NCBI GenBank assembly: GCA_030147455.1
Contig: JASKZU010000250.1
Coordinates: 1 to 6,934 of the forward strand
Length of the DNA stretch: 6,934 nt
Direction: 5' to 3'
From: Planococcus sp. (in: firmicutes)
GTDB lineage: Bacteria > Bacillota > Bacilli > Bacillales_A > Planococcaceae
Shown here: positions 1-6,902 of the stretch, piece after piece
Layout of the letters: each line of letters starts with the position of its first letter
Position numbering within the stretch: position 1 is the first letter of the stretch
Notes under the pieces: model-generated
Database searches by the model: none
Seen by the model: only the letters and a program-made list of their open reading frames with translations
Told to the model about the DNA's origin: nothing
Program-made: the position numbers and the translations under genes

Positions 1-1
1 G

Positions 2-2062
2 TTAGGAACAACAAACCTGCTGAATGTCGACCCGCCTGAAGTCGGGAAGCCTTTACCAGCTGTGGACAACGGTGCGCAAGCCGACGATCCCGTACTGAAA
101 AATATTGCGGCGACCAATCCATTTATCTACATGCTGGACGGCTTTGAGCAAGTGTGGTCGCTCAACCAGCCTGCTTGGCATGATGGAAGCGCCTTGACCA
201 ATCCGGGCGCTAACGGGAAGACAGCCAATTACGGGGACGGGCCAACGGTTTATTTTGACGGTTTTAAAAACGACAAGACAAAAGCACTCACAGATCTTCG
301 CACATATGCAAAAGAAGAAATCAGAGACGCTGCTACATGGAAAGCGAATATCCAATATGTTGAAAAGGTCACGAACAACCGGACGGATGATGAAGCATTG
401 GCAGCCTATTATGATGACCAGCGCGATAAAATTTACAGCATGATCGAAGCGTATGGCCCGCTTGCCAATACATATGCGGATATCGTTCAGCCGGAAACGA
501 GCGTCGTCCGCACGCCGGAAGATATGAACAAACGCTTGGAAGAATCAACCGTTGAAGATGAAAGCCAAGGCATGGGGCAGTGGCAGGAATCTGAGCTTTC
601 AGATGCGCTCGATTTGGTGCATTTGATCCGCTTCCGCAATCCTTCATCATCCAACCCGGCCAAGTATTTCTACTCGTCGCCGCGCCCGTACAGAATGAAT
701 TCGAACGGGGAAGTGAAAGAAGTTGTTGATGCAAACGGCTTGCCGGTTTGGGAAACAATCGGAAGCGGCCAAAAAGCGACAGAAGCCTTGCCATCCGGCG
801 GCAAAAAGGAAACAGGCGAGCGTCATTACCAGCAATATGAATCAAACGTAGACGTGGTTCCGGCGCTTGATTATGTCAGAAGAATCGCAGAAGATGGCAG
901 AGGCAAAGACGGGGCATTCCCAAGCGGACATACGAGTGCTTCATATTTATCGACGTTTGGATTCGCCTATGCGACACCTGAACGCTATAGTGAGTTTCTG
1001 ACGCGCGCCGCGCAGATGGGTGAAAACAGAATCGTCGCTGGCATGCATTCCCCGCTCGATGTTATCGGAGCGAGAATCCAGTCGACCGCCATGACGGCAT
1101 ATGCTTATAACAAAGAGGAAAACCGGGGCGTCCTGGAAAAAGCGTATGACAATGCAGGAGACGTATTCGGCAAATTGGCCAAAGCAGAAGGCATGAGCCT
1201 GTATGAGTATGCCCATACCGTAACGGAAGACTTTGATTTTGAAAGTGCTTATGACGAAACGAAATGGGAAGACCATGAAGCGAACAAAGCGTTCTACCGT
1301 GAAAAAATGACGTACGGATTGCCTCAGACGGGCACAAAAGGATTGGATCCGGTCGTTCCAAAAGGCGCAGAAGTGCTGTTGGAAACGCGCCAGCCTTATT
1401 TGACGGATGAGCAGCGCCGTGAAGTGCTGTATACAACTGAAATCGATTCAGGTTATCCGGTAATCGATGAATCCAACGGATGGGGACGAATTGATTTGGT
1501 CACGGCTGCGGATGGCTACGGCGCGTTCCTGGAAAATGTTACCGTGGATATGGATGCGGCAAAAGGGCGTTTTAATGCCCACGATTGGTGGAGAAACGAT
1601 ATTTGGGGTGCAGGAATGCTGACGAAAAAAGGCACAGGCACGCTGACATTGACAGGCGACAATTTATATACAGGCGGCACGGTATTGGAAGCGGGTGTCC
1701 TTGAAGCGGCTTCACCGACTGCGTTCGGCAAGGGCGACGTCTATATTGAAGGCGGAAGCGTTTCGGTAACTGCTGACAAAACACTGGACGTTGGCGGCCA
1801 TTTCACGATGACAGGCGGAAACTTGGCGCTGTCAGTGAACGAAACAGACAGCCAAATCGATGTAGACGGTACTTTGGCATTAAAAGGCGGAGAACTTGAA
1901 TTGGACATTCCCGAATCCGGTTCGAAGAAAACGAGAAACATCCAGCTGATTACGGCAGGCAACGTAACCGGCCAGTTTGATAAAGTGACGGCTGACGGCT
2001 ACCGTGTAATGGTCAAGTATAAAAAAGACAGCGTCTCTGTACAGCTCAAACCTAAAAAATGA
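2..2062 (+). CDS. PAP2-family phosphatase with C-terminal autotransporter-like beta-strand module (5' partial)
   Basis: The reading frame is open from the left edge (residues LGTTNLLNVD onward), so the GTG at 62 is probably internal and the true start and any signal peptide lie outside the window; 686 codons are visible. The three PAP2 acid phosphatase motifs are present in order: K-X6-RP at 662-688 (KYFYSSPRP), PSGH at 920-931, and R-X5-H-X3-D at 1028-1060 (RIVAGMHSPLD). Asn precedes the last Arg where many members have Ser. By family knowledge the two histidines carry out phosphomonoester hydrolysis through a phospho-histidine intermediate. No membrane segment is visible, which suggests a soluble, probably exported enzyme rather than a membrane lipid phosphatase. 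About 1607-1705 encodes a Gly/Thr-rich stretch (LTKKGTGTLTLTGDN, then YTGGTVLEAGVLEA) typical of autotransporter-associated beta-strand repeats, with a looser second unit at about 1799-1897. The region between the catalytic part and this module (about 1070-1600) is not recognised. The protein ends in KPKK with no C-terminal sortase signal. Physiological substrate unknown. Confidence 0.85.
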   Translation, partial: LGTTNLLNVDPPEVGKPLPAVDNGAQADDPVLKNIAATNPFIYMLDGFEQVWSLNQPAWHDGSALTNPGANGKTANYGDGPTVYFDGFKNDKTKALTDLRTYAKEEIRDAATWKANIQYVEKVTNNRTDDEALAAYYDDQRDKIYSMIEAYGPLANTYADIVQPETSVVRTPEDMNKRLEESTVEDESQGMGQWQESELSDALDLVHLIRFRNPSSSNPAKYFYSSPRPYRMNSNGEVKEVVDANGLPVWETIGSGQKATEALPSGGKKETGERHYQQYESNVDVVPALDYVRRIAEDGRGKDGAFPSGHTSASYLSTFGFAYATPERYSEFLTRAAQMGENRIVAGMHSPLDVIGARIQSTAMTAYAYNKEENRGVLEKAYDNAGDVFGKLAKAEGMSLYEYAHTVTEDFDFESAYDETKWEDHEANKAFYREKMTYGLPQTGTKGLDPVVPKGAEVLLETRQPYLTDEQRREVLYTTEIDSGYPVIDESNGWGRIDLVTAADGYGAFLENVTVDMDAAKGRFNAHDWWRNDIWGAGMLTKKGTGTLTLTGDNLYTGGTVLEAGVLEAASPTAFGKGDVYIEGGSVSVTADKTLDVGGHFTMTGGNLALSVNETDSQIDVDGTLALKGGELELDIPESGSKKTRNIQLITAGNVTGQFDKVTADGYRVMVKYKKDSVSVQLKPKK

Positions 2063-2084
2063 TAACGAGCAATCAAGTTCTGGA

Positions 2085-2118
2085 AGCTGCCGGCAGATGC
2101 CGGTGGCTTTTTCGTTTT
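2085..2118 (+). terminator. Rho-independent terminator of the PAP2 gene
   Basis: A ten-pair stem (AGCTGCCGGC against GCCGGTGGCT, two G-T wobbles) closes on an AGAT loop and runs into TTTTTCGTTTT. It starts 22 nt after the TGA stop, which is itself followed directly by TAA. It should end the phosphatase transcript and insulate the downstream gene. Confidence 0.88.
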
Positions 2119-2191
2119 AAGCCAAAACAGCTCTCTTTTCACAACGGCCCGAGTCGTGTAAACTGTATAAGGTTAAGAAAAGAATCTGCTT

Positions 2192-2218
2192 TTGATCCGT
2201 AAAGACAGCCATTATAGA
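2192..2218 (+). promoter_or_regulatory. Weak candidate sigma-A promoter for the dus gene
   Basis: TTGATC at 2192-2197 and TATAGA at 2213-2218 each match four of six consensus bases, but the 15-bp spacer is shorter than the preferred 17. A promoter is expected here because a strong terminator lies just upstream and the gene downstream has the same orientation. The rest of 2119-2282 shows no gene; another AT-rich candidate (TATAAG at 2166-2171) lacks a good -35. Confidence 0.3.
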
Positions 2219-2282
2219 TGCAAGAGGAATTTCGGGATCAGACAAGGTGTTTGTCCCGCAGCGAAAGGATTGGAAACTGAAC

Positions 2283-3266
2283 ATGAAAGAGAACTTTTGG
2301 CGTGAATTGCCGCGTCCGTTTTTTGTATTGGCGCCGATGGAAGATGTAACAAATGTGGTGTTTCGCCATGTCGTGGCAAAAGCCGCAAGACCCGATGTGT
2401 TTTTTACCGAGTTTACGAATACTGAAAGCTATTGCCATCCGGAAGGCATTTTCAGTGTGCGCGGACGCCTGACGTTTACGGAAGACGAGCAGCCGATGGT
2501 CGCCCACATTTGGGGCAACAAGCCGGAGCATTTCCGTGAAATGAGCATCGGCATGGCTAAGCAGGGCTTTAAAGGCATCGACATCAACATGGGCTGCCCG
2601 GTGCCGAACGTCGCTTCAAAAGGCAAGGGCAGCGGCTTGATCCGCTATCCGGACAACGCCGCGGAAGTGATTCAGGCAGCAAAAGCAGGCGGCCTTCCGG
2701 TCAGTGTCAAGACGCGCCTCGGCTATACGGATGTGGACGAATGGAGAGTTTGGCTGCGCCACGTGCTCGAGCAGGACATCGCGAACTTGTCGATTCACTT
2801 GCGAACGAAAAAAGAAATGAGCGCGGTGCCGGCCCACTGGGAACTGATCCCGGAAATCAAGGCATTGCGCGACGAAGTCGCACCGGATACGCTGATCACG
2901 ATCAACGGCGACATCCCGGATTACCAGACTGGCATGGAACTCGCCGAGAAATACGGCATCGACGGGGTGATGATCGGGCGCGGGATTTTCCATAACCCGT
3001 TTGCGTTTGAAAAAGAAGCCCGCGAACACAGCAGCGAGGAATTGTTCGGCTTGTTGAGATTGCATTTGGATCTGCACGACAAATACTCGACAGATATCGA
3101 GCCGATTTCATTCAAGCCGCTGCGCCGCTTTTTCAAAATCTACATCCGCGGCATCCGCGGTGCGGGTGAGCTGAGAAATGCGTTGATGCATACTGAATCG
3201 ACCGATGAAGTGCGTGATTTGCTGAACGAATTTGAGCAGCAAAACATGGCGACAGTCCCGAATTAA
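2283..3266 (+). CDS. tRNA-dihydrouridine synthase family protein
   Basis: A 327-residue FMN-dependent TIM-barrel protein of the Dus family, which reduces uridine to 5,6-dihydrouridine in tRNA using NAD(P)H in the cytoplasm. Visible motifs, numbered from the ATG: FMN-site start APMEDVTNVVFR (17-28), NMGCPV with the presumed catalytic acid Cys105, Lys143 in VKTRLGY, His172 and Arg174 in IHLRTK, NGDI (208-211), and the phosphate-binding MIGRGIFHNPF (230-240). A helical C-terminal part (about 245-325) fits the tRNA-binding domain, and the length is usual for the family. I chose ATG 2283 because family members normally start a few residues before W-R-x-L-P-R-P. An in-frame GTG at 2247 would add 12 unconserved residues. 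The ribosome site for ATG is imperfect (AAAGGA at 2264-2269, 13 nt away). IHLRT departs from the common HGRT, so this is a divergent branch and the target uridine is unknown. The gene appears monocistronic, between two terminators. Confidence 0.88.
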   Translation: MKENFWRELPRPFFVLAPMEDVTNVVFRHVVAKAARPDVFFTEFTNTESYCHPEGIFSVRGRLTFTEDEQPMVAHIWGNKPEHFREMSIGMAKQGFKGIDINMGCPVPNVASKGKGSGLIRYPDNAAEVIQAAKAGGLPVSVKTRLGYTDVDEWRVWLRHVLEQDIANLSIHLRTKKEMSAVPAHWELIPEIKALRDEVAPDTLITINGDIPDYQTGMELAEKYGIDGVMIGRGIFHNPFAFEKEAREHSSEELFGLLRLHLDLHDKYSTDIEPISFKPLRRFFKIYIRGIRGAGELRNALMHTESTDEVRDLLNEFEQQNMATVPN

Positions 3267-3271
3267 ATATG

Positions 3272-3314
3272 AAACCCCCTTTGGCAGTTCTGATCAAACT
3301 GTCAAAGGGGGTTT
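3272..3314. terminator. Shared convergent terminator between dus and mntD
   Basis: An 18-pair inverted repeat (3272-3289 against 3297-3314, one G-T wobble) with a 7-nt loop has a CCCCC/GGGGG core. On the + strand it is followed by T3312-T3316, giving a strong terminator for dus. On the - strand it begins directly after the mntD stop codon and is followed by a broken T-rich tail, so it probably also ends the mnt operon, less efficiently. The mntD stop (3315-3317) lies within the + strand T tract. Confidence 0.9.
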
Positions 3315-4205
3315 TTAGTTTGTTGCCGTTTGTTTTTGAGCCGATTTCCGTTTCCACCATTTTGCTGCCAAGCCGTGTTTCGGGCTTAGGAAAAAAGCAA
3401 GTGCGAACAAGGCGCCGGTCGATACGGCCATCGAACCGGCAATCGATACATCAAGCCAAACCGCCATTCCGTAGCCGATCACCGAAGCAAGCGCCCCGAG
3501 CAGTGCGCTGAGAACAATCATCCAGCCGAACCGGTCGGTCAACAGATAAGCAGTCGCCCCCGGCACAATGAGCATTGCCACCACCAATATCGCGCCGACG
3601 CTGTCGAACGAAGCGACGGTAGAAAAAGACACCATGCCCATAAGCAAATAATGAAGAAATAAAACAGGGATGCCGAGCGTCGCTGCCAGCTGCGGGTCAA
3701 ATGTGCTGAGTTTGAATTCTTTATAAAATAACAGCAAGACGATTGTGTTGAACAGCAACACACCGCCGAGCATCCAGACGGCTTTTGGTCCAAGGTCGAT
3801 TCCGCTGTATATCCAGGTATCCCAAGGCACGTAAGAAATTTCCCCCATCAGCGCATGTTCCACATCGAGGTGAACACCGTCGCCGATAAAACTCAGCAAT
3901 ACAACGCCGAGTGCGAAAAGCGAAGTGAACGTGACGCCAATTGCAGCGCCCGACTGGACACCGCTCGAACTGAGCCACTGGACGATTACAGCTGTCAGCA
4001 GGCCGACAACGCCGGCACCGATCAGCATCGGCAAGCCGTCCAATGACTGGGTGATGAAAAAGGCAAGAACAATGCCGAGGAGGACAGTGTGGCTGATGGC
4101 ATCAGCGATCATCGCCATTTTCCGCAGCACCAGGAGCGCACCGGTCATGCCGCACGTAAGCCCGACAAGAATGCCCGTTAAAAGAATCCAAGCTGTATAC
4201 GTCAT
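3315..4205 (-). CDS. mntD: Manganese ABC transporter permease MntD
   Basis: A 296-residue very hydrophobic inner-membrane protein of the ABC-3 (TroC/MntC/ZnuB) permease family, with roughly eight or nine predicted membrane segments. Family marks are RKMAMIADAISHTVLLG (residues 28-44), the ATPase-contact loop KEFKLSTFDPQLAATLGIP (162-180), AILVVAMLIVPGATAYLL (205-222), and LSPKHGL (273-279) before a basic cytoplasmic tail. By family knowledge it forms a heteromeric metal channel with MntC, driven by MntB. The ATG overlaps the mntC stop in an ATGA (4202-4205), and the ribosome site AAGGCGG (4216-4222) lies inside mntC, which points to translational coupling. It is clearly paralogous to mntC and is the last gene of the operon. 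Zn versus Mn preference cannot be read from the permease; Mn is inferred from the operon's two-permease layout and MntR-like sites. Confidence 0.9.
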   Translation of the reverse strand: MTYTAWILLTGILVGLTCGMTGALLVLRKMAMIADAISHTVLLGIVLAFFITQSLDGLPMLIGAGVVGLLTAVIVQWLSSSGVQSGAAIGVTFTSLFALGVVLLSFIGDGVHLDVEHALMGEISYVPWDTWIYSGIDLGPKAVWMLGGVLLFNTIVLLLFYKEFKLSTFDPQLAATLGIPVLFLHYLLMGMVSFSTVASFDSVGAILVVAMLIVPGATAYLLTDRFGWMIVLSALLGALASVIGYGMAVWLDVSIAGSMAVSTGALFALAFFLSPKHGLAAKWWKRKSAQKQTATN

Positions 4206-5071
4206 GCCGGTTTCACCGCCTTAGTGACCCATCCGTGTTTCGAGCCGAAAACGAGCGAGAAAACGAAAAACGCCGATGCGGCCAACACAATGAGCGGGCC
4301 GGTCGGCAATCCTTCGCCGACTGTGCTGAGTGCGGTACCGATCAATCCTGAAGCAGCGCCAATCACACCGGACAGGACGCCCATCCACTCGAGCCGGTCG
4401 GTCCAATAGCGGGCGGCGAGCGGCGGCGTGATCAACAGCGCTGCCATTAAAATAACGCCGACCATCTGAATGCCGATAACGACCATCGCAATGACGAGCA
4501 CCATGAGGACAGCATTCAAGCCTTTGACCGGAAGGCCCAGGCCTTTTGCGAATTGCGGATCGAATATGGCCAGTTTGAATTCTTTAAAAAACAAGGTCGT
4601 GACAAGAATGATCAACAAAGATCCAACCGCGATCATGAGAACGTCACTGCGTACAATTGCCGCAGCCTGCCCGAAGATAAAGGCATCGAGCCCTGCCTGG
4701 TTGCCGCCGCTATGGCGCGTGATATATGTGAGCAACACAATGCCGAGCGCAAACGACACACTCAATACAACGCCGATTGCGGCATCTGTTTTAACCCGCG
4801 AATGCTTGGCGATTGCCTGGATCAGGTACGTGGCGATCAATCCGCTTATCGCCGCGCCGAGTAAAAATAAGGGCGTGGATTTTATGCCGAAAATCAAGTA
4901 AGCGATGCAGATGCCAGGAAGCGAAGCATGCGCCATCGCATCACCGATCAGGCTTTGCTTTTTCAGCAGCACAAAACTGCCGATCATGCCGCTCGCAAAA
5001 CCGAGCAGCATCGAACCGCTGAGCACCCAGCGTGCGTTCGGGCTTTCGAGGAGTGCCAATAGTTCGTGCAC
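4202..5071 (-). CDS. mntC: Manganese ABC transporter permease MntC (GTG start)
   Basis: A 289-residue ABC-3 family integral membrane permease, partner of MntD in the metal channel. Visible marks are KKQSLIGDAMAHASLPGI (37-54), the ATPase-contact loop KEFKLAIFDPQFAKGLGLP (163-181), VGVILMAALLITPPLAARY (204-222), and GSKHGW (276-281). The start is GTG at 5069-5071, one base after the mntB stop. It is supported by an excellent ribosome site, AAGGGGG at 5080-5086 with an 8-nt spacer, formed by the last codons of mntB; the ATG at 5071-5073 is out of frame. The length fits a plain permease with no fused C-terminal domain. The weak start codon within a tightly coupled operon may set its output relative to mntB. 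Confidence 0.9.
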   Translation of the reverse strand: MHELLALLESPNARWVLSGSMLLGFASGMIGSFVLLKKQSLIGDAMAHASLPGICIAYLIFGIKSTPLFLLGAAISGLIATYLIQAIAKHSRVKTDAAIGVVLSVSFALGIVLLTYITRHSGGNQAGLDAFIFGQAAAIVRSDVLMIAVGSLLIILVTTLFFKEFKLAIFDPQFAKGLGLPVKGLNAVLMVLVIAMVVIGIQMVGVILMAALLITPPLAARYWTDRLEWMGVLSGVIGAASGLIGTALSTVGEGLPTGPLIVLAASAFFVFSLVFGSKHGWVTKAVKPA

Positions 5072-5072
5072 A

Positions 5073-5828
5073 TTATTCGCCCCCTTTTTCGAAAACAGCT
5101 GTTTCCTGCCCGAGAAAAGACAGCAAGCCGCCGTACGCCTGCTGGAGGTTGTCCCGAGTAAACGATTGTTCGGTCGGTCCGAACGCGATCGCCGTTTTGT
5201 TGAGCAGCAGGCAGTGATCGAAATACGAGCGGACGGTCTGGAGGTCGTGATGGACGACGATGACGGTTTTGCCTTGTGCTTTCCATTCCTGCAGCAGCCC
5301 GATCATCGCTTTTTCAGTAGCTGCATCGACGCCGGCAAAAGGCTCATCCATCAAATAGATATCTGCGTTTTGCGCGAGTGCGCGAGCTAGAAAAACACGC
5401 TGCTGCTGGCCGCCTGACAGCTGGCTGATTTGCCGGTCGGCAAACGCCTCCATGCCGAGCTTCGCCAGGCAATCGCGTGCAAATTGCTTGTCCTGTTTTT
5501 TGATGCGCTTGAACATGCCGACATGGCCATAGCGCCCCATCAGCACCACATCGAGCGCATTGGTCGGGAAATCCCAGTCGACTTCGCTGCGCTGAGGCAC
5601 ATAGCCGATTCGGCTTTTTTCCTCTTTGAACGAGTTTCCGTAAATGGCTACTTCACCGGACAACCGGGGAAGCAGTTGCAGGATCGCCTTGATCAGCGTC
5701 GACTTTCCAGCACCGTTCGGCCCGATAATGGCGGCGAGCGACCCTTCCGGCACTGCAAAGCTTACATCTTGGAGCGCCGGTTGCTTATCATATGTCACAT
5801 TCATATGTTGAACAGTCAATGCGTTCAT
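5073..5828 (-). CDS. mntB: Manganese ABC transporter ATP-binding protein MntB
   Basis: A 251-residue cytoplasmic ABC ATPase that powers metal import through MntC/MntD. All nucleotide-binding motifs are intact: Walker A GPNGAGKST (36-44), Q-loop Gln79 in GYVPQRSEVDWDFP, signature LSGGQQQR (137-144), Walker B IYLMDEP (157-163), and switch His194 in VVHHDL. The VPQ-x-x-E-V-D-W-D-F-P stretch is characteristic of the Mn/Zn/Fe chelate-type importer ATPases (MntB/SitB/TroB) by family knowledge. The start ATG has a strong GGAGGAG site (5836-5842) 7 nt upstream, within the 15-nt gap after mntA. Its 3' end provides the mntC ribosome site. The length is normal for the family. Confidence 0.93.
   Translation of the reverse strand: MNALTVQHMNVTYDKQPALQDVSFAVPEGSLAAIIGPNGAGKSTLIKAILQLLPRLSGEVAIYGNSFKEEKSRIGYVPQRSEVDWDFPTNALDVVLMGRYGHVGMFKRIKKQDKQFARDCLAKLGMEAFADRQISQLSGGQQQRVFLARALAQNADIYLMDEPFAGVDAATEKAMIGLLQEWKAQGKTVIVVHHDLQTVRSYFDHCLLLNKTAIAFGPTEQSFTRDNLQQAYGGLLSFLGQETAVFEKGGE
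5080..5086 (-). promoter_or_regulatory. Ribosome binding site of mntC that fixes its GTG start
   Basis: AAGGGGG on the - strand lies 8 nt before GTG 5069-5071 and inside the terminal codons of mntB (Lys-Gly-Gly-Glu). This position decides for GTG over the out-of-frame ATG two bases away. Confidence 0.8.
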
Positions 5829-5843
5829 TCCAATTCTCCTCCG

Positions 5844-6761
5844 TTAATTTAATGCATCGACAATCGTATCGATGTTATGCCGGAACATACCGGTATAGGT
5901 GCCTTCTTCGCTGTCTTTTGGCCCCATCGCATCCGAATGCAATTCACCGCCGATTTGCACGTCGTGCCCTTTACTAGCTGCGCCTTCAATAACGGCATTA
6001 ATGGACTTGCCGGAGACGCTGCTTTCGATAAAGACTGCTTTTACGTCATGGTCGGCAATCGTATTGATCGTCCGCTCTACGTCGTTCAATCCGTATTCTG
6101 CCTCTGTACTCAATCCCTGAAGGCCTACAACATCCATTCCGTAGGCTTTCCCGAAATACTGGAACGCATCGTGCGCCGTCACGAGCACGCGGCTTTTCTC
6201 CGGAATGGTGGCAATTCTCTCTAAAGCGTAAGCGTGGAGTTCATCGAGTTCTTTCGTGTACGCTGCGGCGTTTGATTCAAATTCGTCGGCATGAGCCGGA
6301 TCGATTTCCGACAAGCCTTCCGTGACGCTGCCAACTGCAAATTTCCACAATTCGATATCAAACCAAACATGCGGGTCGTAGATGTCCGGGCTTGCCGGAT
6401 CGGCAGTTAGCCGTTCTTCCGGAATGGCTTCCGCTACTGCAAAAGCGGGTTTGCGTTCACTCATTTTCTGGAAGATTTCGGTCATCTGGCCTTCGAGGTA
6501 AAGGCCATTAAAGAAAATGATATCGGCCTGCTCCATGGCTTGGATATCGCTCGAAACCGGCTTATAAAGATGGGGATCAGTACCTGGCCCCATTAAATTT
6601 TTCACGTCTACATGGTCGCCGCCGACTCTTTCGGCAATGTCGGCAATTTGCGCGATCGTTGCGACAACTTCCAGCTTTCCATCCGGTCGTCTTTCGGATT
6701 GCGCATCGCTGCAGCCAGCTAAAAGCAATAGCAATAAGATAAAACCTATTAGTTTTTTCAT
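5844..6761 (-). CDS. mntA: Manganese-binding lipoprotein MntA (cluster A-I/TroA family)
   Basis: A 305-residue extracellular metal-binding lipoprotein anchored to the membrane. The N-terminus is a lipoprotein signal: MKK, a hydrophobic run, then the lipobox LAGC with lipidated Cys17. The TroA/PsaA fold is indicated by predicted metal ligands His64 (DPHLY), His131 (DPHVWFD), His197 (TAHDAF) and Asp277 (SDAMG). The C-terminal GTYTGMFRHNIDTIV is typical of the family. The third ligand is His as in TroA, where streptococcal PsaA has Glu, so ligands alone do not separate Mn from Zn. There is no His-rich loop of the ZnuA type, and the two-permease operon favours Mn. ATG 6759-6761 has the ribosome site AAAAGGAG (6770-6777) 8 nt upstream. 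It is the first gene of the operon, just behind the promoter and MntR-like sites. Confidence 0.93.
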   Translation of the reverse strand: MKKLIGFILLLLLLAGCSDAQSERRPDGKLEVVATIAQIADIAERVGGDHVDVKNLMGPGTDPHLYKPVSSDIQAMEQADIIFFNGLYLEGQMTEIFQKMSERKPAFAVAEAIPEERLTADPASPDIYDPHVWFDIELWKFAVGSVTEGLSEIDPAHADEFESNAAAYTKELDELHAYALERIATIPEKSRVLVTAHDAFQYFGKAYGMDVVGLQGLSTEAEYGLNDVERTINTIADHDVKAVFIESSVSGKSINAVIEGAASKGHDVQIGGELHSDAMGPKDSEEGTYTGMFRHNIDTIVDALN

Positions 6762-6788
6762 GTAAGCAACTCCTTTTCAAATCGATTT

Positions 6789-6804
6789 GTTTCCTTTGGG
6801 AAAC
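6789..6804. promoter_or_regulatory. Candidate MntR operator in the mntA leader (perfect 6-bp arms)
   Basis: GTTTCC-TTTG-GGAAAC is a perfect inverted repeat with a 4-nt centre. It resembles the B. subtilis MntR box as I recall it (TTTGCCTTAAGGAAAC upstream of mntH). It lies in the transcribed leader about 65-80 nt downstream of the predicted start and 11 nt from the mntA ribosome site. In RNA it could also form a six-pair hairpin. Confidence 0.6.
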
Positions 6805-6858
6805 TTTTAGGGTAAAAAAATTCCAGCTATCGTTTGTAAGTTTCTAAAGTTAAAAAAA

Positions 6859-6874
6859 GTTTCCTAAGAGAAAA
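6859..6874. promoter_or_regulatory. Candidate MntR operator over the mntA transcription start
   Basis: GTTTCC-TAAG-AGAAAA (+ strand) has one perfect half-site and one with four of six bases matching, and the same 16-bp geometry as the dyad at 6789-6804. It abuts the -10 box and covers the predicted transcription start, a position suited to repression by a Mn-loaded DtxR/MntR-type regulator. Confidence 0.6.
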
Positions 6875-6902
6875 ATATAAACTTGTCTCTTTCAGAAGTC
6901 AA
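6874..6902 (-). promoter_or_regulatory. Sigma-A promoter of the mntABCD operon
   Basis: On the - strand, -35 TTGACT (6897-6902) and -10 TATATT (6874-6879) are separated by exactly 17 bp, each with five of six consensus bases. Transcription should start near 6867, giving a leader of about 106 nt before mntA. The leader is AT-rich, with no coding potential seen. Confidence 0.8.

Noticed and set aside
62..64. GTG as the start of the PAP2 protein
   Set aside because: The frame is open to the window edge with protein-like sequence, there is no ribosome site before 62, and no signal peptide follows it.
369..845. 158-codon antisense reading frame under the PAP2 gene, and similar long ones at 2616-3077 (-) and 4905-5390 (+)
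   Set aside because: They are shadows of well-supported genes, with low-complexity or Arg/Cys/Pro-rich translations, no recognisable domain and no good ribosome site.
1319..1333. LPQTG, a perfect sortase motif, in the PAP2 protein
   Set aside because: It lies about 240 residues from the C-terminus and is not followed by a hydrophobic segment and basic tail, so it cannot act as a cell-wall sorting signal.
2247..2249. In-frame GTG as an earlier start of the dus gene
   Set aside because: The added 12 residues do not look like family sequence, and the nearest purine-rich site is about 18 nt away; the ATG at 2283 matches the usual family N-terminus.
2234..2257. Small hairpin GACAA-GGTGT-TTGTC with GGG/CCC flanks upstream of dus
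   Set aside because: Only five contiguous pairs and a bulge; too weak to call a terminator, attenuator or riboswitch.
3709..4586. Repeated 15-mer AGTTTGAATTCTTTA at 3709-3723 and 4572-4586
   Set aside because: Both copies encode the conserved KEFKL loop of the paralogous permeases MntD and MntC; this is homology, not a mobile or regulatory repeat.
6762..6867. Possible Mn2+ riboswitch (yybP-ykoY type) in the mntA leader
   Set aside because: The AT-rich leader lacks the conserved loops and multi-helix structure of that riboswitch; DNA dyads for MntR explain it better.
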